A stretch of 64,000 bases of DNA from Arenibacter palladensis (GCF_900129275.1 NZ_FQUX01000002.1:3795-67794); one strand, 5' to 3'. Positions 31,246 to 39,754 are shown, counted from the stretch's first letter. Notes: generated by a model from the letters alone, not told the origin. A program made the numbers and translations.

Positions 31246-34200
31246 TCATGAATATGACAAGGATTTATATTTCTGAAAACGCTTGTCTATATTGATCTGT
31301 AGTTTATTTATTAATTGGTTATTTGTTGATTTGAGCAATCTATCAAATCGTTTTTCCATTTTTAAATAATCTTCAATTTTTAGTGTTGGTTGATTTGAAT
31401 CGAGCTGAAATGACTTCAATTTTCTTGGGTCATTTCTATATAGCAACCATTGGGCAGATGCAACTGCTGCTTTATGATACTGACTTGGATTTCTCATGTC
31501 AATACCATGAGAATTACTATGGCAATAGGCTATAATTACTGATGGACCATCAAAACTTTCGGCTTCTTTAAAAGCCTTTAATGTTTGTTCTTGGTTTGCG
31601 CCCATTGCAACTGAAGCCACATAAACATCCTCATAAGTCATTGCCATTAATCCTAAATCTTTTTTTTGTTTTGCTTTGCCTAAATGGGCAAATTTAGCTG
31701 ATGCTCCAAATGGTGTTGCCTTAGACATTTGCCCACCTGTATTGGAATACACTTCGTTGTCCAAAATTAGAATATTTACGTTTTTACCAGATGCAATAAC
31801 ATGGTCCAAACCTCCAAAACCAATATCGTATGCCCAACCATCACCACCAACACACCAAACACTTTTCTTAACTAAAGCATCTGCACAACGATTAAGTTCA
31901 TCGGCATCACTAGTTTTAATTTTATTAAGAATTTCTTTTAGTTGCGTTACTCTATTTTGTTGTTTAATAATTTCAATTTCTGAATGTTGTTTTGCTGTGA
32001 TAATATCATGTACTAAATCAAAATCAAGGAATTGCATCATTTTTTTAAGCAAAGTTCTTGCTTCGTATTCTTTTTGGTCTAATGATAATCTAAACCCTAA
32101 ACCAAATTCCGCATTATCCTCAAATAATGAATTTGACCATACAGGACCTTTTCCTGCTTTGTTTTTTGCCCAAGGTGTTGTTGGTAATGCTGCACCAAAA
32201 ATTGAACTTGAACCTGTGGCATTAGCAATTAACAGTCTGTCTCCAAATAATTGTGATAATAATTTAAAATATGGGGCTTCACCACAACCATTATCTCCAT
32301 TTGAATATTCAAATAATGGTTCTTGTAGTTGTTGCTGACTAACTTTAGAAGTATCAATAATAGTCCTATCCAATTTTGGAAGGGTATCAAAATATCTCCA
32401 ATATTCATTATTTAAATCCGACTTATCTGCCATAAATAATGCCTTTTCCGAACAGGCATCAATACAATTATTACATGCATTGCATTGGTTAGAATTAACT
32501 TGAATAGTAAAATTCATTAAGTCAAAATCGTTTGAAATTACAGATTTGAAACCTTGCGGAACTTCTTCTAAATTTTCATCTTCATATACTTTCATTCTTA
32601 TGGCACTTTGTGGACATGCCATACTACAAGCACCACATTGGGTACAGCTATTTGGATTCCATTTAGGTATCGTCGTCGTGTTTGTATTTGGGTTATAAAT
32701 TGAAGTATTCGTTGGATAGGTGCCATCAACTGGCAATTCGCTTACAGAAACATTATTTCCATTATTTGCTAATAATTTACCTAAAAGTGTCGTTGCAAAA
32801 TCTTTATCATCTTCAATTGAAATCGTATCAAAATTCGTTTGAATTGAAGTATCAACTTTTATGAATTGCTTTTTTATTTCTGCTAAAGTAGAATTCTCAA
32901 TAAGTTCATTTATTAAAGCAAGAAAACAAGCTTGAAGAGAAGAAATTGAATGATTTTCAATGTTATAACTTTCTTTTAAATTATTACTATTCACAATAAT
33001 AAGCGTTATCTCTTTTTGGATAATTTGTTCCTGTATTTCTACTGGAAGTGTCTGCCAAAATGCTTTGGTCCGAAGTGAAGTTGCAACCAAAAGTGTTCCG
33101 TTTTGTCTTATGTTTTTTAACACATTGTCATTTACAATGAAGTACACATTTTGGCAAACAATAAAATCGGCATTATTAATTAAATAAGGTGCTTTAATGG
33201 GTTTTGAATCTAGTCGTAAATGCATCACATTTCTGGATTCTGATTTTTTATAATCAGCTTCTGAATACGATTGAACGTACTGGTCTGTTGTGTTTCCAAT
33301 CAGTTCTGACACACAATTGAACTTGTTTTTATTATTTAATGATTGATGTTGATAGAATAATGCTTGGTAAGTTCCTATATTGATTTTGAATTCTTCGGCG
33401 TACGATAAACTTAAGTTAGTAAGGTCATCGAAAATACCAATTGTGAAATTGTTTTTTGGTTGAAGGGATTTTAAATTATTAAATACGGATTTCACCATAT
33501 TTGGTGTAAACTCTTTTGATGACAAACCATAACGACCTCCAACAATTTTGGGAAATATTGAGATTTCTTTATTTTGAAAGGCTTCGAAAATAGATTGAAC
33601 TACATCCAAATATAAAGGTTCTCCTGTTGCACCAGGTTCTTTTGTTCGGTCTAAAACAGCAATCGATTTTACGGTTTCCGGTAAGGCTTTAATAATGTGT
33701 TTTTTACTGAAAGGTCTAAACAATCGTACTTTTATCAATCCGTACTTTTCACCATTGGCATTTAAATAATTAATAGTTTCTTCAACGGTTTCAGTTGATG
33801 AAGCCATTGAAATAATAATATATTCAGCATTTTTTGCTCCGACATAATCGAATATTTTGTAATGCCTTCCAGTAAATTCCGCGAAAGCATCCATTTTATT
33901 TTGAACAATATCAGGACACGAATTATAGTATGGATTCACTGCTTCTCTACTTTGAAAAAACACCTCTGCGCCTTGCGCTGTTCCCCTAATTACGGGATTG
34001 TTTGGATTTAAGGCTCTATTTCTATGATTTTGAATACATTCGAAATCCATCATTTCATTGATGATTGAATCTGAAATTTCTTCAATTTTAGAAGTTTCAT
34101 GTGATGTTCTAAAACCATCGAAAAAGTGTATAAATGGGATTCTAGATTGTAAGGTTGCCGCTTGGGATATTAAAGCAAAATCCTGTGCTTCTTGTACTGA

Positions 34201-34635
34201 AGCTGATCCTAATATGGCGTAACCGGAACTTCTAACAGCCACAATATCACTATGGTCTCCAAAAACTGATAAGGCGTGGGTTGAAATACTTCTTGTTGCA
34301 ACATGAATGACATTTGGCGTTAATTCGCCAGCAATCTTATACATGTTGGGCAGCATTAATAATAAACCTTGTGATGATGTAAACGTCGTAGATAAAGAGC
34401 CCGTTTGTAAAGCACCATGCATTGCACCAGCAACACCTGCTTCACTTTGCATTTCGAAGACAGAAGGTATAGTATTAAATATATTTTCTTGTTTTGTTGC
34501 ACTCCATTGTTCTACTAATTCTGACATTTTTGAAGATGGCGTAATAGGATAAATAGCGCAAACCTCGTTGGTTTTATAAGCTATTCGTGCTACTGCTGTG
34601 TTACCACAAACGGTTATGTGTTTTTTAGTTTTCAT
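31246..34635 (-). CDS. nifJ: Pyruvate:ferredoxin/flavodoxin oxidoreductase
   Basis: A 1129-residue single-chain PFOR, slightly short of the usual 1170-1190. Domain I opens with 'TVCGNTAVARIAYKTNEVCAIYPITPSS'-type sequence. Two 4Fe-4S ligand sets are complete: C664, C667, C670, C674 ('CTQCGACSMACP') and C718, C721, C724, C728 ('CNACNNCIDACS'). The thiamine-diphosphate site 'GGDGWAYDIGFGGLDHV' lies near residue 930, with a third cluster formed by Cys near 785 and elsewhere. It oxidises pyruvate to acetyl-CoA and CO2. It is oxygen-sensitive and unusual in aerobic Flavobacteriaceae. OsmC lies upstream on the same strand behind a strong terminator. Confidence 0.95.
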   Translation of the reverse strand: MKTKKHITVCGNTAVARIAYKTNEVCAIYPITPSSKMSELVEQWSATKQENIFNTIPSVFEMQSEAGVAGAMHGALQTGSLSTTFTSSQGLLLMLPNMYKIAGELTPNVIHVATRSISTHALSVFGDHSDIVAVRSSGYAILGSASVQEAQDFALISQAATLQSRIPFIHFFDGFRTSHETSKIEEISDSIINEMMDFECIQNHRNRALNPNNPVIRGTAQGAEVFFQSREAVNPYYNSCPDIVQNKMDAFAEFTGRHYKIFDYVGAKNAEYIIISMASSTETVEETINYLNANGEKYGLIKVRLFRPFSKKHIIKALPETVKSIAVLDRTKEPGATGEPLYLDVVQSIFEAFQNKEISIFPKIVGGRYGLSSKEFTPNMVKSVFNNLKSLQPKNNFTIGIFDDLTNLSLSYAEEFKINIGTYQALFYQHQSLNNKNKFNCVSELIGNTTDQYVQSYSEADYKKSESRNVMHLRLDSKPIKAPYLINNADFIVCQNVYFIVNDNVLKNIRQNGTLLVATSLRTKAFWQTLPVEIQEQIIQKEITLIIVNSNNLKESYNIENHSISSLQACFLALINELIENSTLAEIKKQFIKVDTSIQTNFDTISIEDDKDFATTLLGKLLANNGNNVSVSELPVDGTYPTNTSIYNPNTNTTTIPKWNPNSCTQCGACSMACPQSAIRMKVYEDENLEEVPQGFKSVISNDFDLMNFTIQVNSNQCNACNNCIDACSEKALFMADKSDLNNEYWRYFDTLPKLDRTIIDTSKVSQQQLQEPLFEYSNGDNGCGEAPYFKLLSQLFGDRLLIANATGSSSIFGAALPTTPWAKNKAGKGPVWSNSLFEDNAEFGLGFRLSLDQKEYEARTLLKKMMQFLDFDLVHDIITAKQHSEIEIIKQQNRVTQLKEILNKIKTSDADELNRCADALVKKSVWCVGGDGWAYDIGFGGLDHVIASGKNVNILILDNEVYSNTGGQMSKATPFGASAKFAHLGKAKQKKDLGLMAMTYEDVYVASVAMGANQEQTLKAFKEAESFDGPSVIIAYCHSNSHGIDMRNPSQYHKAAVASAQWLLYRNDPRKLKSFQLDSNQPTLKIEDYLKMEKRFDRLLKSTNNQLINKLQINIDKRFQKYKSLSYS

Positions 34636-34674
34636 TGTAATGAAGTGTAAGTTCTTCTACTTTTTGATTGAAAT

Positions 34675-34712
34675 AAAAAAGACTACTCTAACTTTATAGA
34701 GTAGTCTTTTTT
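34675..34712. terminator. Strong terminator between osmC-like and nifJ genes
   Basis: AAAAAAGACTACTCTA (34675-34690) pairs perfectly with TAGAGTAGTCTTTTTT (34697-34712) around a 6-base loop. It ends the OsmC transcript, so nifJ must have its own promoter in the short 34636-34674 gap or depend on read-through. Confidence 0.85.
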
Positions 34713-34719
34713 AAAGAAA

Positions 34720-35277
34720 TTACTCTTTTACAATTTCGATTGTAACAGGTGTTGGATTAGTAATCATGTCGAATACAGGCGAAAATTTTGCCAAATTTTC
34801 CAATTGTTCAACAGTAGCATCCGATTTTACTTTTAGTTTAAAGTGAATGCCGTTAAATCCCTTACGAACTTCAGGATCCAATCCTAAAAAACCATGTAAG
34901 TCTGCTGTGCCTTTAATGTTAGATTCTGCGCCATCAATATCAATTCCATTTGCTGCAGCATGATAAACCATGGCTCCAGTTAAACAAGAACTTAAAGCAT
35001 GAAGTACTACTTCTGGTGGTGTAGCACCTTCGTCGGCTCCTAATAATACTTGTGGATGACTACATGCCAATGTGAAAGTTTCTTCACGTGTTGAGTCTTC
35101 TTGACCTGCACCATAGAATCCTTTAACACTAGACACACAATGTCCTCCTTCAATCCAATTGTTTTTGGCTCTGAATTCGAATTTAGCCAATTCTGGTTGA
35201 TCTTGAATGTGACCAATTGTTTCTACTAATTGATCTACGTTTACTCCGTTTTTCATGTTTACTGTTGTTGCTTCCAT
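34720..35277 (-). CDS. OsmC family protein
   Basis: A 185-residue OsmC-like protein. The family cysteine is present in 'ALSSCLTGAMVYHAAANG' (near residue 90). The second, C-terminal catalytic cysteine of Ohr/OsmC peroxidases is replaced: the equivalent segment reads 'FSPVFDMITNPTPVTI'. It may therefore act differently from a classical peroxiredoxin, as in the YhfA-like branch. Upstream lies one copy of a duplicated regulatory block with a TACATTTG promoter element and 21-bp-spaced direct repeats. The next gene upstream is an AraC regulator that may bind them. Confidence 0.88.
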   Translation of the reverse strand: MEATTVNMKNGVNVDQLVETIGHIQDQPELAKFEFRAKNNWIEGGHCVSSVKGFYGAGQEDSTREETFTLACSHPQVLLGADEGATPPEVVLHALSSCLTGAMVYHAAANGIDIDGAESNIKGTADLHGFLGLDPEVRKGFNGIHFKLKVKSDATVEQLENLAKFSPVFDMITNPTPVTIEIVKE

Positions 35278-35312
35278 TTTTTTAATATTTTAATTATTAA
35301 TATTTGTTTGAT

Positions 35313-35380
35313 ACAAATGTATTGCGATTGCGAAGTGTAGGATTTACTCTAAAGTTCAAATTATTTGGTAAAAAGTTCAA
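35313..35380 (-). promoter_or_regulatory. AraC-type promoter block, copy 1 (osmC)
   Basis: On the gene strand: TTGAACTTTTTACCAAA, then TTTGAACTTTAGAGTAAATC. The two GAACTTT half-sites lie 21 bases apart (35380 and 35359). A Bacteroidota -7 element TACATTTG (35320-35313) follows. Spacing of two helical turns is typical for AraC-family dimers. It lies 36 bases upstream of the osmC start. Confidence 0.65.
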
Positions 35381-35383
35381 AGC

Positions 35384-35411
35384 AAAAAAAAACCATCTTT
35401 TTATGGATGGT
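35384..35411 (-). terminator. Terminator downstream of promoter block copy 2
   Basis: On the minus strand ACCATC pairs with GATGGT around CATAAAAA and is followed by nine T (35391-35383). It ends the transcript started at block copy 2 and any read-through from araC. Confidence 0.75.
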
Positions 35412-35445
35412 CATGGCTTAGAGATGCTTTTATGTAAGATTTCAT
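35401..35445 (-). CDS. Possible 14-residue peptide ORF in the short transcript
   Basis: ATG at 35445 to TAA at 35401 encodes MKSYIKASLSHDHP. It lies between promoter block copy 2 and the terminator. I see no clear ribosome-binding site, so the transcript may instead be a non-coding RNA of about 100 nt. Confidence 0.3.
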   Translation of the reverse strand: MKSYIKASLSHDHP

Positions 35446-35498
35446 TTGATTTCCGATAGTTCTTTATGGTCTTTTTTATGTGTTTCAGATTCAATATG

Positions 35499-35566
35499 AC
35501 AAATGTATTCTGTATTTAAAGTCTTCGATTTACTTTAAAATTCGATTTGTTTGGTAAAAAGTTCAA
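35499..35566 (-). promoter_or_regulatory. AraC-type promoter block, copy 2
   Basis: Near-duplicate of copy 1: TTGAACTTTTTACCAAAC, then ATCGAATTTTAAAGTAAATC 21 bases later, and TACATTTG (35506-35499). It points leftward into a stretch of about 100 bases that ends at the terminator at 35384-35411 and contains no conventional gene. Confidence 0.6.
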
Positions 35567-35602
35567 GTTTAAAAAGAAAAGAAAATATCAGAAAAATAAA
35601 AT

Positions 35603-36472
35603 CTAAAGATTGTAATGCTCTTTTCTGAACTGATTAGGGGGCAATTTGTATTTATTCTTAAAAGCACTATTAAAGTGTGAAGTATTCTTAAAACCACTTT
35701 CCCAACAGACATCATTGATATTTAAATCTTGGTTTTGTAGCAACATTTTGGCATACTCAAGACGTTTATTATTTAGCCACTTACCTGGTGTTTCTTTAAA
35801 ATGATTTTGAAAATCTCTTTTAAAAGTGGACAAGCTTCTCCCGCATAAACGTGCATACTCTTCCAGCGTTAGATCACTTTGAAAATTTTTAATCATCACA
35901 TCATTGAGATTAGTTTTTTCAACTTGTTGAATAGAATTAAAGAGTGCCACTAACTCTCTGTTTAATGGATCTATTGTTATATTAAATAAAAGCTCTTTAA
36001 ATTTCATTTCTACCAGACCTTTTGGTATTTCTTTCCCAGCTTTTAAATAATTGAAAACTGTTAAAAAAAGCGAGCTTAAAGGGTCATTAACATTGATTTT
36101 ATAAATTTGATTTTCTAGAAAGTCTGCTGAAGTTTTAGGCAGAGCTTCATGATGTTCTTTACAAAACCGTCTGATAAAATCGTCTGTAATAAAAAAAAGT
36201 AGGCTACAATAATTCTCTTCAAAATATTGCTTGGTTTTAAAAACACCTTTTCTAACAAAAACAGCATCCCCTTCTTTTAAACAATAGGTTTTATTTAAAG
36301 TTGTCCAATCTTTTCTGCCACTAACTATGTAAGCTAAAAATGGAATTTCTGTCCATAATTTAAAATTTTCCATTTCAATGGGGCAATTAAATTCAATAAA
36401 CATGTAATCATCACTTATAATTTTATTGCAATGCTGGTTTGAAATGAAAAATTTCTTTAGGTCAAGTGCCAT
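35603..36472 (-). CDS. AraC-family transcriptional regulator
   Basis: A 289-residue regulator with an N-terminal cupin-like ligand domain ('YCLKEGDAVFVRKGVFKTKQ') and a C-terminal AraC DNA-binding domain ('LTLEEYARLCGRSLSTFKRDF' and 'NINDVCWESGFKNTSHFNSAFK'). The N-terminal half resembles the ExsA-like group of Bacteroidota. It is followed by two copies of a promoter block with 21-bp-spaced direct repeats, the second of which serves the osmC-like gene, so these are plausible targets. The ligand is unknown. Confidence 0.88.
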   Translation of the reverse strand: MALDLKKFFISNQHCNKIISDDYMFIEFNCPIEMENFKLWTEIPFLAYIVSGRKDWTTLNKTYCLKEGDAVFVRKGVFKTKQYFEENYCSLLFFITDDFIRRFCKEHHEALPKTSADFLENQIYKINVNDPLSSLFLTVFNYLKAGKEIPKGLVEMKFKELLFNITIDPLNRELVALFNSIQQVEKTNLNDVMIKNFQSDLTLEEYARLCGRSLSTFKRDFQNHFKETPGKWLNNKRLEYAKMLLQNQDLNINDVCWESGFKNTSHFNSAFKNKYKLPPNQFRKEHYNL

Positions 36473-36514
36473 ATTCCAAAATTAATAAAAACTGTAAATT
36501 ACAACATTGCGCTT

Positions 36515-36796
36515 GTACACAACGGTTGAGCTAAGCATAGTGCAGAGGTACCCCGTCTGCTATACCAGCGGGCGCATTGGCGCGCTGGCCAGTTTCCGCC
36601 TGCCAAGCTTTTTGCCTACCTTCGCCCGAATGCAGTCAGGCAGGCGTTCGGGGGTGTATTTTTATCTTTTCATTTTAAAAGCCAAATTTTGAATATTTTG
36701 CTATCGCGTAATTTTCAATTTGACGGACTTCTTAAATATACAAAAACCATTGGATTTAGCCAGAATCCCGTATTAATTTTAGGCTCTGTTGTGTAC
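36515..36796 (-). repeat. Inverted-end element next to araC
   Basis: GTACACAAC (36515-36523) and GTTGTGTAC (36788-36796) are exact complements at the ends of a 282-bp segment. The interior contains CTGCTATACCAG and CTGGCCAG (compare CTGCGCTATACCAG and TTGGCCAGAC in the tail module) and GCCTGCC...GGCAGGC palindromic DNA. Its left end lies 42 bases upstream of the araC ATG. Unlike elements A and B, both ends match each other. Confidence 0.65.
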
Positions 36797-36821
36797 TGTT
36801 TTCTTTAGAATATATCTATCA

Positions 36822-37012
36822 ATTGCATGTCCACCTGCAAATAGCCAATTCCAGATTTCGGATAAATTCTGATGGTCCCAAGCAAAAATCCTGCAGCATG
36901 TGATAGTTCTTCAGCAAGGTTGCACTCACATTCATCATTTTCAAATAGTGGAGTGGAGAATCCCTGCTTGGTTTTTCAAAACCTTCTATTTGCAAGGCTT
37001 TACAGATGCTAG
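36822..37012 (-). other. Possible degraded coding fragment
   Basis: One minus-strand frame gives 'ICKALQIEGFEKPSRDSPL' and then 'CLGPSEFIRNLELAICRW' without an internal stop, but with stops at both ends and no start. I do not recognise it. It could be a remnant of a gene between the fold-back element and the tRNA. A hairpin CGGAT/ATCCG at about 37078-37101 lies beyond it. Confidence 0.25.
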
Positions 37013-37125
37013 ATTATGAAAATGTGTTCTAAAACGTGTTCAAGAAAAAGCCTTCTGCCAAATCTGGGCATAAAAAAACGGATCAGCTATTGCCAATCCG
37101 TTGATTTATATAAACTTAAGTTTTG

Positions 37126-37199
37126 TAGCGAGAACGAGAGTTGAACTCGTGACCTCCGGGTTATGAATCCGACGCTCTAACCAACTGAGCTACCTCGCC
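37126..37199 (-). tRNA. tRNA-Met (CAT)
   Basis: A 74-base cloverleaf on the minus strand. The acceptor stem GGCGAGG pairs with TCTCGCT (two G-U pairs), the D-arm is 'AGCTCAGTTGGTTAGAGC', the anticodon loop is TTCATAA and the T-loop is 'TTCAACT'. CCA is not encoded. It is most likely the elongator tRNA; a tRNA-Ile2 with lysidine has the same CAT and cannot be fully excluded. Its 3' end faces the 26.4-37.1 kb accessory block, whose far end carries a decayed copy of the tRNA's 3' half. Confidence 0.9.
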
Positions 37200-37334
37200 A
37201 TGCCGTTTTTAACGGGTGCAAATATAAAGTTAATTTTCTGTCCTTTCCAAATTAGATTGCTAAAAATATTATCTCGGTTTTATTTTTTAATCATTTATAA
37301 ATATATATATTGTCCGCCATAAACACTATTCAGA

Positions 37335-37718
37335 ATGAGCGATAAAATTAAATTTGAAGTTGAATTTGTAATTCAATCCTCACCACAACTACTATATCAA
37401 TATATATCTACCCCTTCCGGACTGTCCGAATGGTTCGCCGACAACGTTAATTCCCGAGGAGAAATGTTCAATTTTATTTGGGATGGCTCCGAGGAGCAGG
37501 CAAAATTATTAAAACGAAAGAGCGATGAATTTGTGAAATTTACCTGGGTGGCCGAAGAAGATGATAGTTTTTTCGAAATGCGTATTATCGTAGACGAAAT
37601 TACCAAGGACGTGTCCCTCTTTATTACAGATTTTGCCTATGACGATGAAGTGGACGAGGCTAAAATGCTATGGGAGAACCAAGTATCCAGTTTAAAACAG
37701 GTATTGGGTTCCGCCTAA
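37335..37718 (+). CDS. START-like (AHSA1-type) domain protein
   Basis: A 127-residue SRPBCC/START-like protein conserved in Flavobacteriia. 'FEVEFVIQSSPQLLYQYIST', 'PSGLSEWFADNV' and the closing helix 'MLWENQVSSLKQVLG' are the usual segments of the fold, which binds a hydrophobic ligand. Function unknown. It is followed 54 bases later by an aminotransferase gene on the same strand, a pairing I believe is common in this family. This marks the return to core chromosome right of the tRNA. Confidence 0.85.
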   Translation: MSDKIKFEVEFVIQSSPQLLYQYISTPSGLSEWFADNVNSRGEMFNFIWDGSEEQAKLLKRKSDEFVKFTWVAEEDDSFFEMRIIVDEITKDVSLFITDFAYDDEVDEAKMLWENQVSSLKQVLGSA

Positions 37719-37772
37719 ACCATTAATGGAATATAACGTATCTTTGGCCTTGATTTTTTCAAGGCTTTTTTT

Positions 37773-38618
37773 ATGGTTAATTTTAATGGAAACCTACTTT
37801 CTAAAAACACATCTTACCTTAATCACGAAAATAGGGGACTGCGCTATGGCGATGCCCTGTTCGAAGCCATTAGGGTAGTAAACGGAAAAATATTCTTTTG
37901 GGAGGACCACTATCTTCGGCTTATGGCTTCCATGCGGATTTTGAGAATGGAAATCCCTATGAATTTTACCATGGAATATCTGGAAGAACAAATCTTGGCC
38001 TGTGTGGATGCCAATGGCATGTTGGAGAAACCGGCCAGGATACGATTTACCGTTTTTAGAAATAATGGCGGATTATATCTGCCGGAAACCAATGATGTGT
38101 CCTATATTATTGAGGCCAGTGCATTGGAATCCCCTTTCTTTATCCTAAATAATGATGCCTACGAAGTAGAGCTCTTTAAGGACTTTTATGTTAATCCGGA
38201 CATGCTGTCTACCTTAAAGACCAATAATAAGGTAATCAACGTGGTGGGCAGTATTTTTGCTTCCGAGAACGGCTATCAGAACTGTTTGTTATTGAACCAG
38301 GAAAAAAAGGTGGTGGAAGCCCTTAATGGCAATCTCTTTTTGGTAAAGGACCAACATATTAAAACCCCATCCCTAAAGGACGGTTGTCTAAACGGTATTG
38401 TGCGTAAGAAACTCATTTCTATTTTAGGCTCCTTGGACAAGTATCAATTTGAAGAAACTTTTATTTCCCCCTTTGAGCTCCAAAAAGCCGATGAGCTGTT
38501 TATAACCAATGCCATTAGCGGTATACGGCCCATTACAAAATATAGAAAGAAAGAGTATGATACTAAGGTAGCTGCCGATTTATTGGGTAAACTTAATGCC
38601 GCCGCAAGGCTTAACTAA
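37773..38618 (+). CDS. Class IV aminotransferase (branched-chain/ADC-lyase-like)
   Basis: A 281-residue PLP enzyme of fold type IV. 'YGDALFEAIRVVNGKIFFWEDHY' is the typical N-terminal segment; the Schiff-base lysine is probably in 'TLKTNNKVINV' (near residue 152) and 'GCLNGIVRKKLI' holds phosphate-binding residues. The family includes branched-chain aminotransferase, D-amino-acid aminotransferase and aminodeoxychorismate lyase; length and motifs do not decide which. It is probably co-transcribed with the START-like gene. Confidence 0.85.
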   Translation: MVNFNGNLLSKNTSYLNHENRGLRYGDALFEAIRVVNGKIFFWEDHYLRLMASMRILRMEIPMNFTMEYLEEQILACVDANGMLEKPARIRFTVFRNNGGLYLPETNDVSYIIEASALESPFFILNNDAYEVELFKDFYVNPDMLSTLKTNNKVINVVGSIFASENGYQNCLLLNQEKKVVEALNGNLFLVKDQHIKTPSLKDGCLNGIVRKKLISILGSLDKYQFEETFISPFELQKADELFITNAISGIRPITKYRKKEYDTKVAADLLGKLNAAARLN

Positions 38619-38628
38619 AGATCTATAC

Positions 38629-39189
38629 TTAATTTAGGTTAGGATTTTCAGGGGCATTGGACCATATAAGGTAATTGCCGCCCAGTTCCATCATTTTTTC
38701 CTTCCAGAAAGCATTGGAGGATTTTTGGATAATGGCACTTTCGTAGACATTTTTTACTACTACCCATGATTTGGAATTCAATTCCTGGTCCAATTGCAAG
38801 GAGGACCAACCGGAATAGCCTAGAAAGAAACGGATATCGTTTTCAGAAATGACCTTATTGTTGATAAGGTCCACAATAGAGCCGAAATCCCCGCCCCAAT
38901 AGATTCCGTCGGAAATCTCAATACTATTCTCTATCAATTCAGGAACCTTGTGGATAAAATAAAGATTGTCCTGTTCCACGGGACCGCCATTGTACACTTG
39001 AAAAGGCAGATCTATTTCGGTAACCAGATCGTTTATACTATAGTCCAAAGGCTTGTTCAAGATAAAACCAACAGATCCCTCATGGTTATGTTCCGCTAAC
39101 AGGACTATAGACCTGTTAAAGGAAACATCCCCTGAAAGTGTTGGCTCAGCAATGAGCAATTTACCTTTTTTTGGCTTTTCAGCGACCAT
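38629..39189 (-). CDS. YqgE/AlgH family protein
   Basis: A 186-residue protein from the ATG at 39189. An ATG at 39261 would start inside the HU terminator hairpin and adds a non-conserved stretch. Family hallmarks: 'KGKLLIAEPTLSGDVSFNRS', 'GSVGFILNKPL', 'YNGGPVEQDNLYFIH' and 'FFLGYSGWSSLQLDQEL'. It is a conserved cytosolic protein of unknown function. It converges with the aminotransferase gene. Confidence 0.93.
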   Translation of the reverse strand: MVAEKPKKGKLLIAEPTLSGDVSFNRSIVLLAEHNHEGSVGFILNKPLDYSINDLVTEIDLPFQVYNGGPVEQDNLYFIHKVPELIENSIEISDGIYWGGDFGSIVDLINNKVISENDIRFFLGYSGWSSLQLDQELNSKSWVVVKNVYESAIIQKSSNAFWKEKMMELGGNYLIWSNAPENPNLN

Positions 39190-39253
39190 ATTGTATGTTC
39201 TAGTATCCCTAAAATAAAACAAATCCGTTAATCTGAAAAGTCTTTTGTACAAA

Positions 39254-39283
39254 AAAAGCACTTCCGGTTAAAGAAGTGCTTTT
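39254..39283 (-). terminator. HU terminator
   Basis: AAAAGCACTTC (39254-39264) pairs perfectly with GAAGTGCTTTT (39273-39283) around CGGTTAAA. It lies 20 bases after the HU stop and is flanked by A/T runs. Confidence 0.85.
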
Positions 39284-39303
39284 GATGTATAATAATATTA
39301 TGA

Positions 39304-39576
39304 CTAGTTTACTGCACCGCTTAAATCAGCACCTGCTTTAAACTTCACTACATTTTTAGCTGCAATTTGGATAGTCTTTCCAGTTGATGGATTTCTACCT
39401 TCTCTTGCATTTCTTTTAGATACAGACCATGATCCGAAACCTACTAGAGATACTCTACCACCTTTTTTTAGAGAACCTTCAACGTTTCCTAAGAAAGATT
39501 CCAATGCCTTTTTGGCTGCTGCTTTAGTAATGCCAGCATCAGCTGCCATTGCATCGATTAATTCTGTTTTGTTCAT
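39304..39576 (-). CDS. HU-family DNA-binding protein
   Basis: A 90-residue HU protein: 'MNKTELIDAMAADAGITKAAAKKALESF' dimerisation helices, 'GFGSWSVSKRNAREGRNPSTGK' with the DNA-binding arm, and a basic tip. It compacts the nucleoid and bends DNA. It is monocistronic, with a good TTG-N19-TAAATTTG promoter upstream and its own terminator, consistent with strong constant expression. Confidence 0.97.
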   Translation of the reverse strand: MNKTELIDAMAADAGITKAAAKKALESFLGNVEGSLKKGGRVSLVGFGSWSVSKRNAREGRNPSTGKTIQIAAKNVVKFKAGADLSGAVN

Positions 39577-39621
39577 AATTTCGATAAATTAAGTGTTATT
39601 AATTATAATTAAATACTTCAA

Positions 39622-39651
39622 CAAATTTATACGGATTTGCCATTAACGCAA
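39622..39651 (-). promoter_or_regulatory. Bacteroidota-type promoter of the HU gene
   Basis: On the minus strand TTG (39651-39649), a 19-base spacer, then TAAATTTG (39629-39622), which matches the flavobacterial -33/-7 consensus TTG...TAnnTTTG. The leader to the ATG at 39576 is about 40 bases. Confidence 0.75.
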
Positions 39652-39754
39652 GTAAAATAGGGGGAAATCCGCAATTTTGTTGATAACTTGAAACGTTTGT
39701 TGATAAAGTAGGGTTTTTTTTACGATTTCCCATACCCCCAATGAACATGGGGGT

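Noticed and set aside
31676-32338. Long open frame (220 codons) antisense to nifJ
   Set aside because: Overlaps the thiamine-binding and cluster regions of nifJ; no recognisable protein.
36507-36692. Open frame of 61 codons on the + strand within the inverted-end element
   Set aside because: It lies in palindromic repeat DNA, has no family resemblance and no ribosome-binding site.
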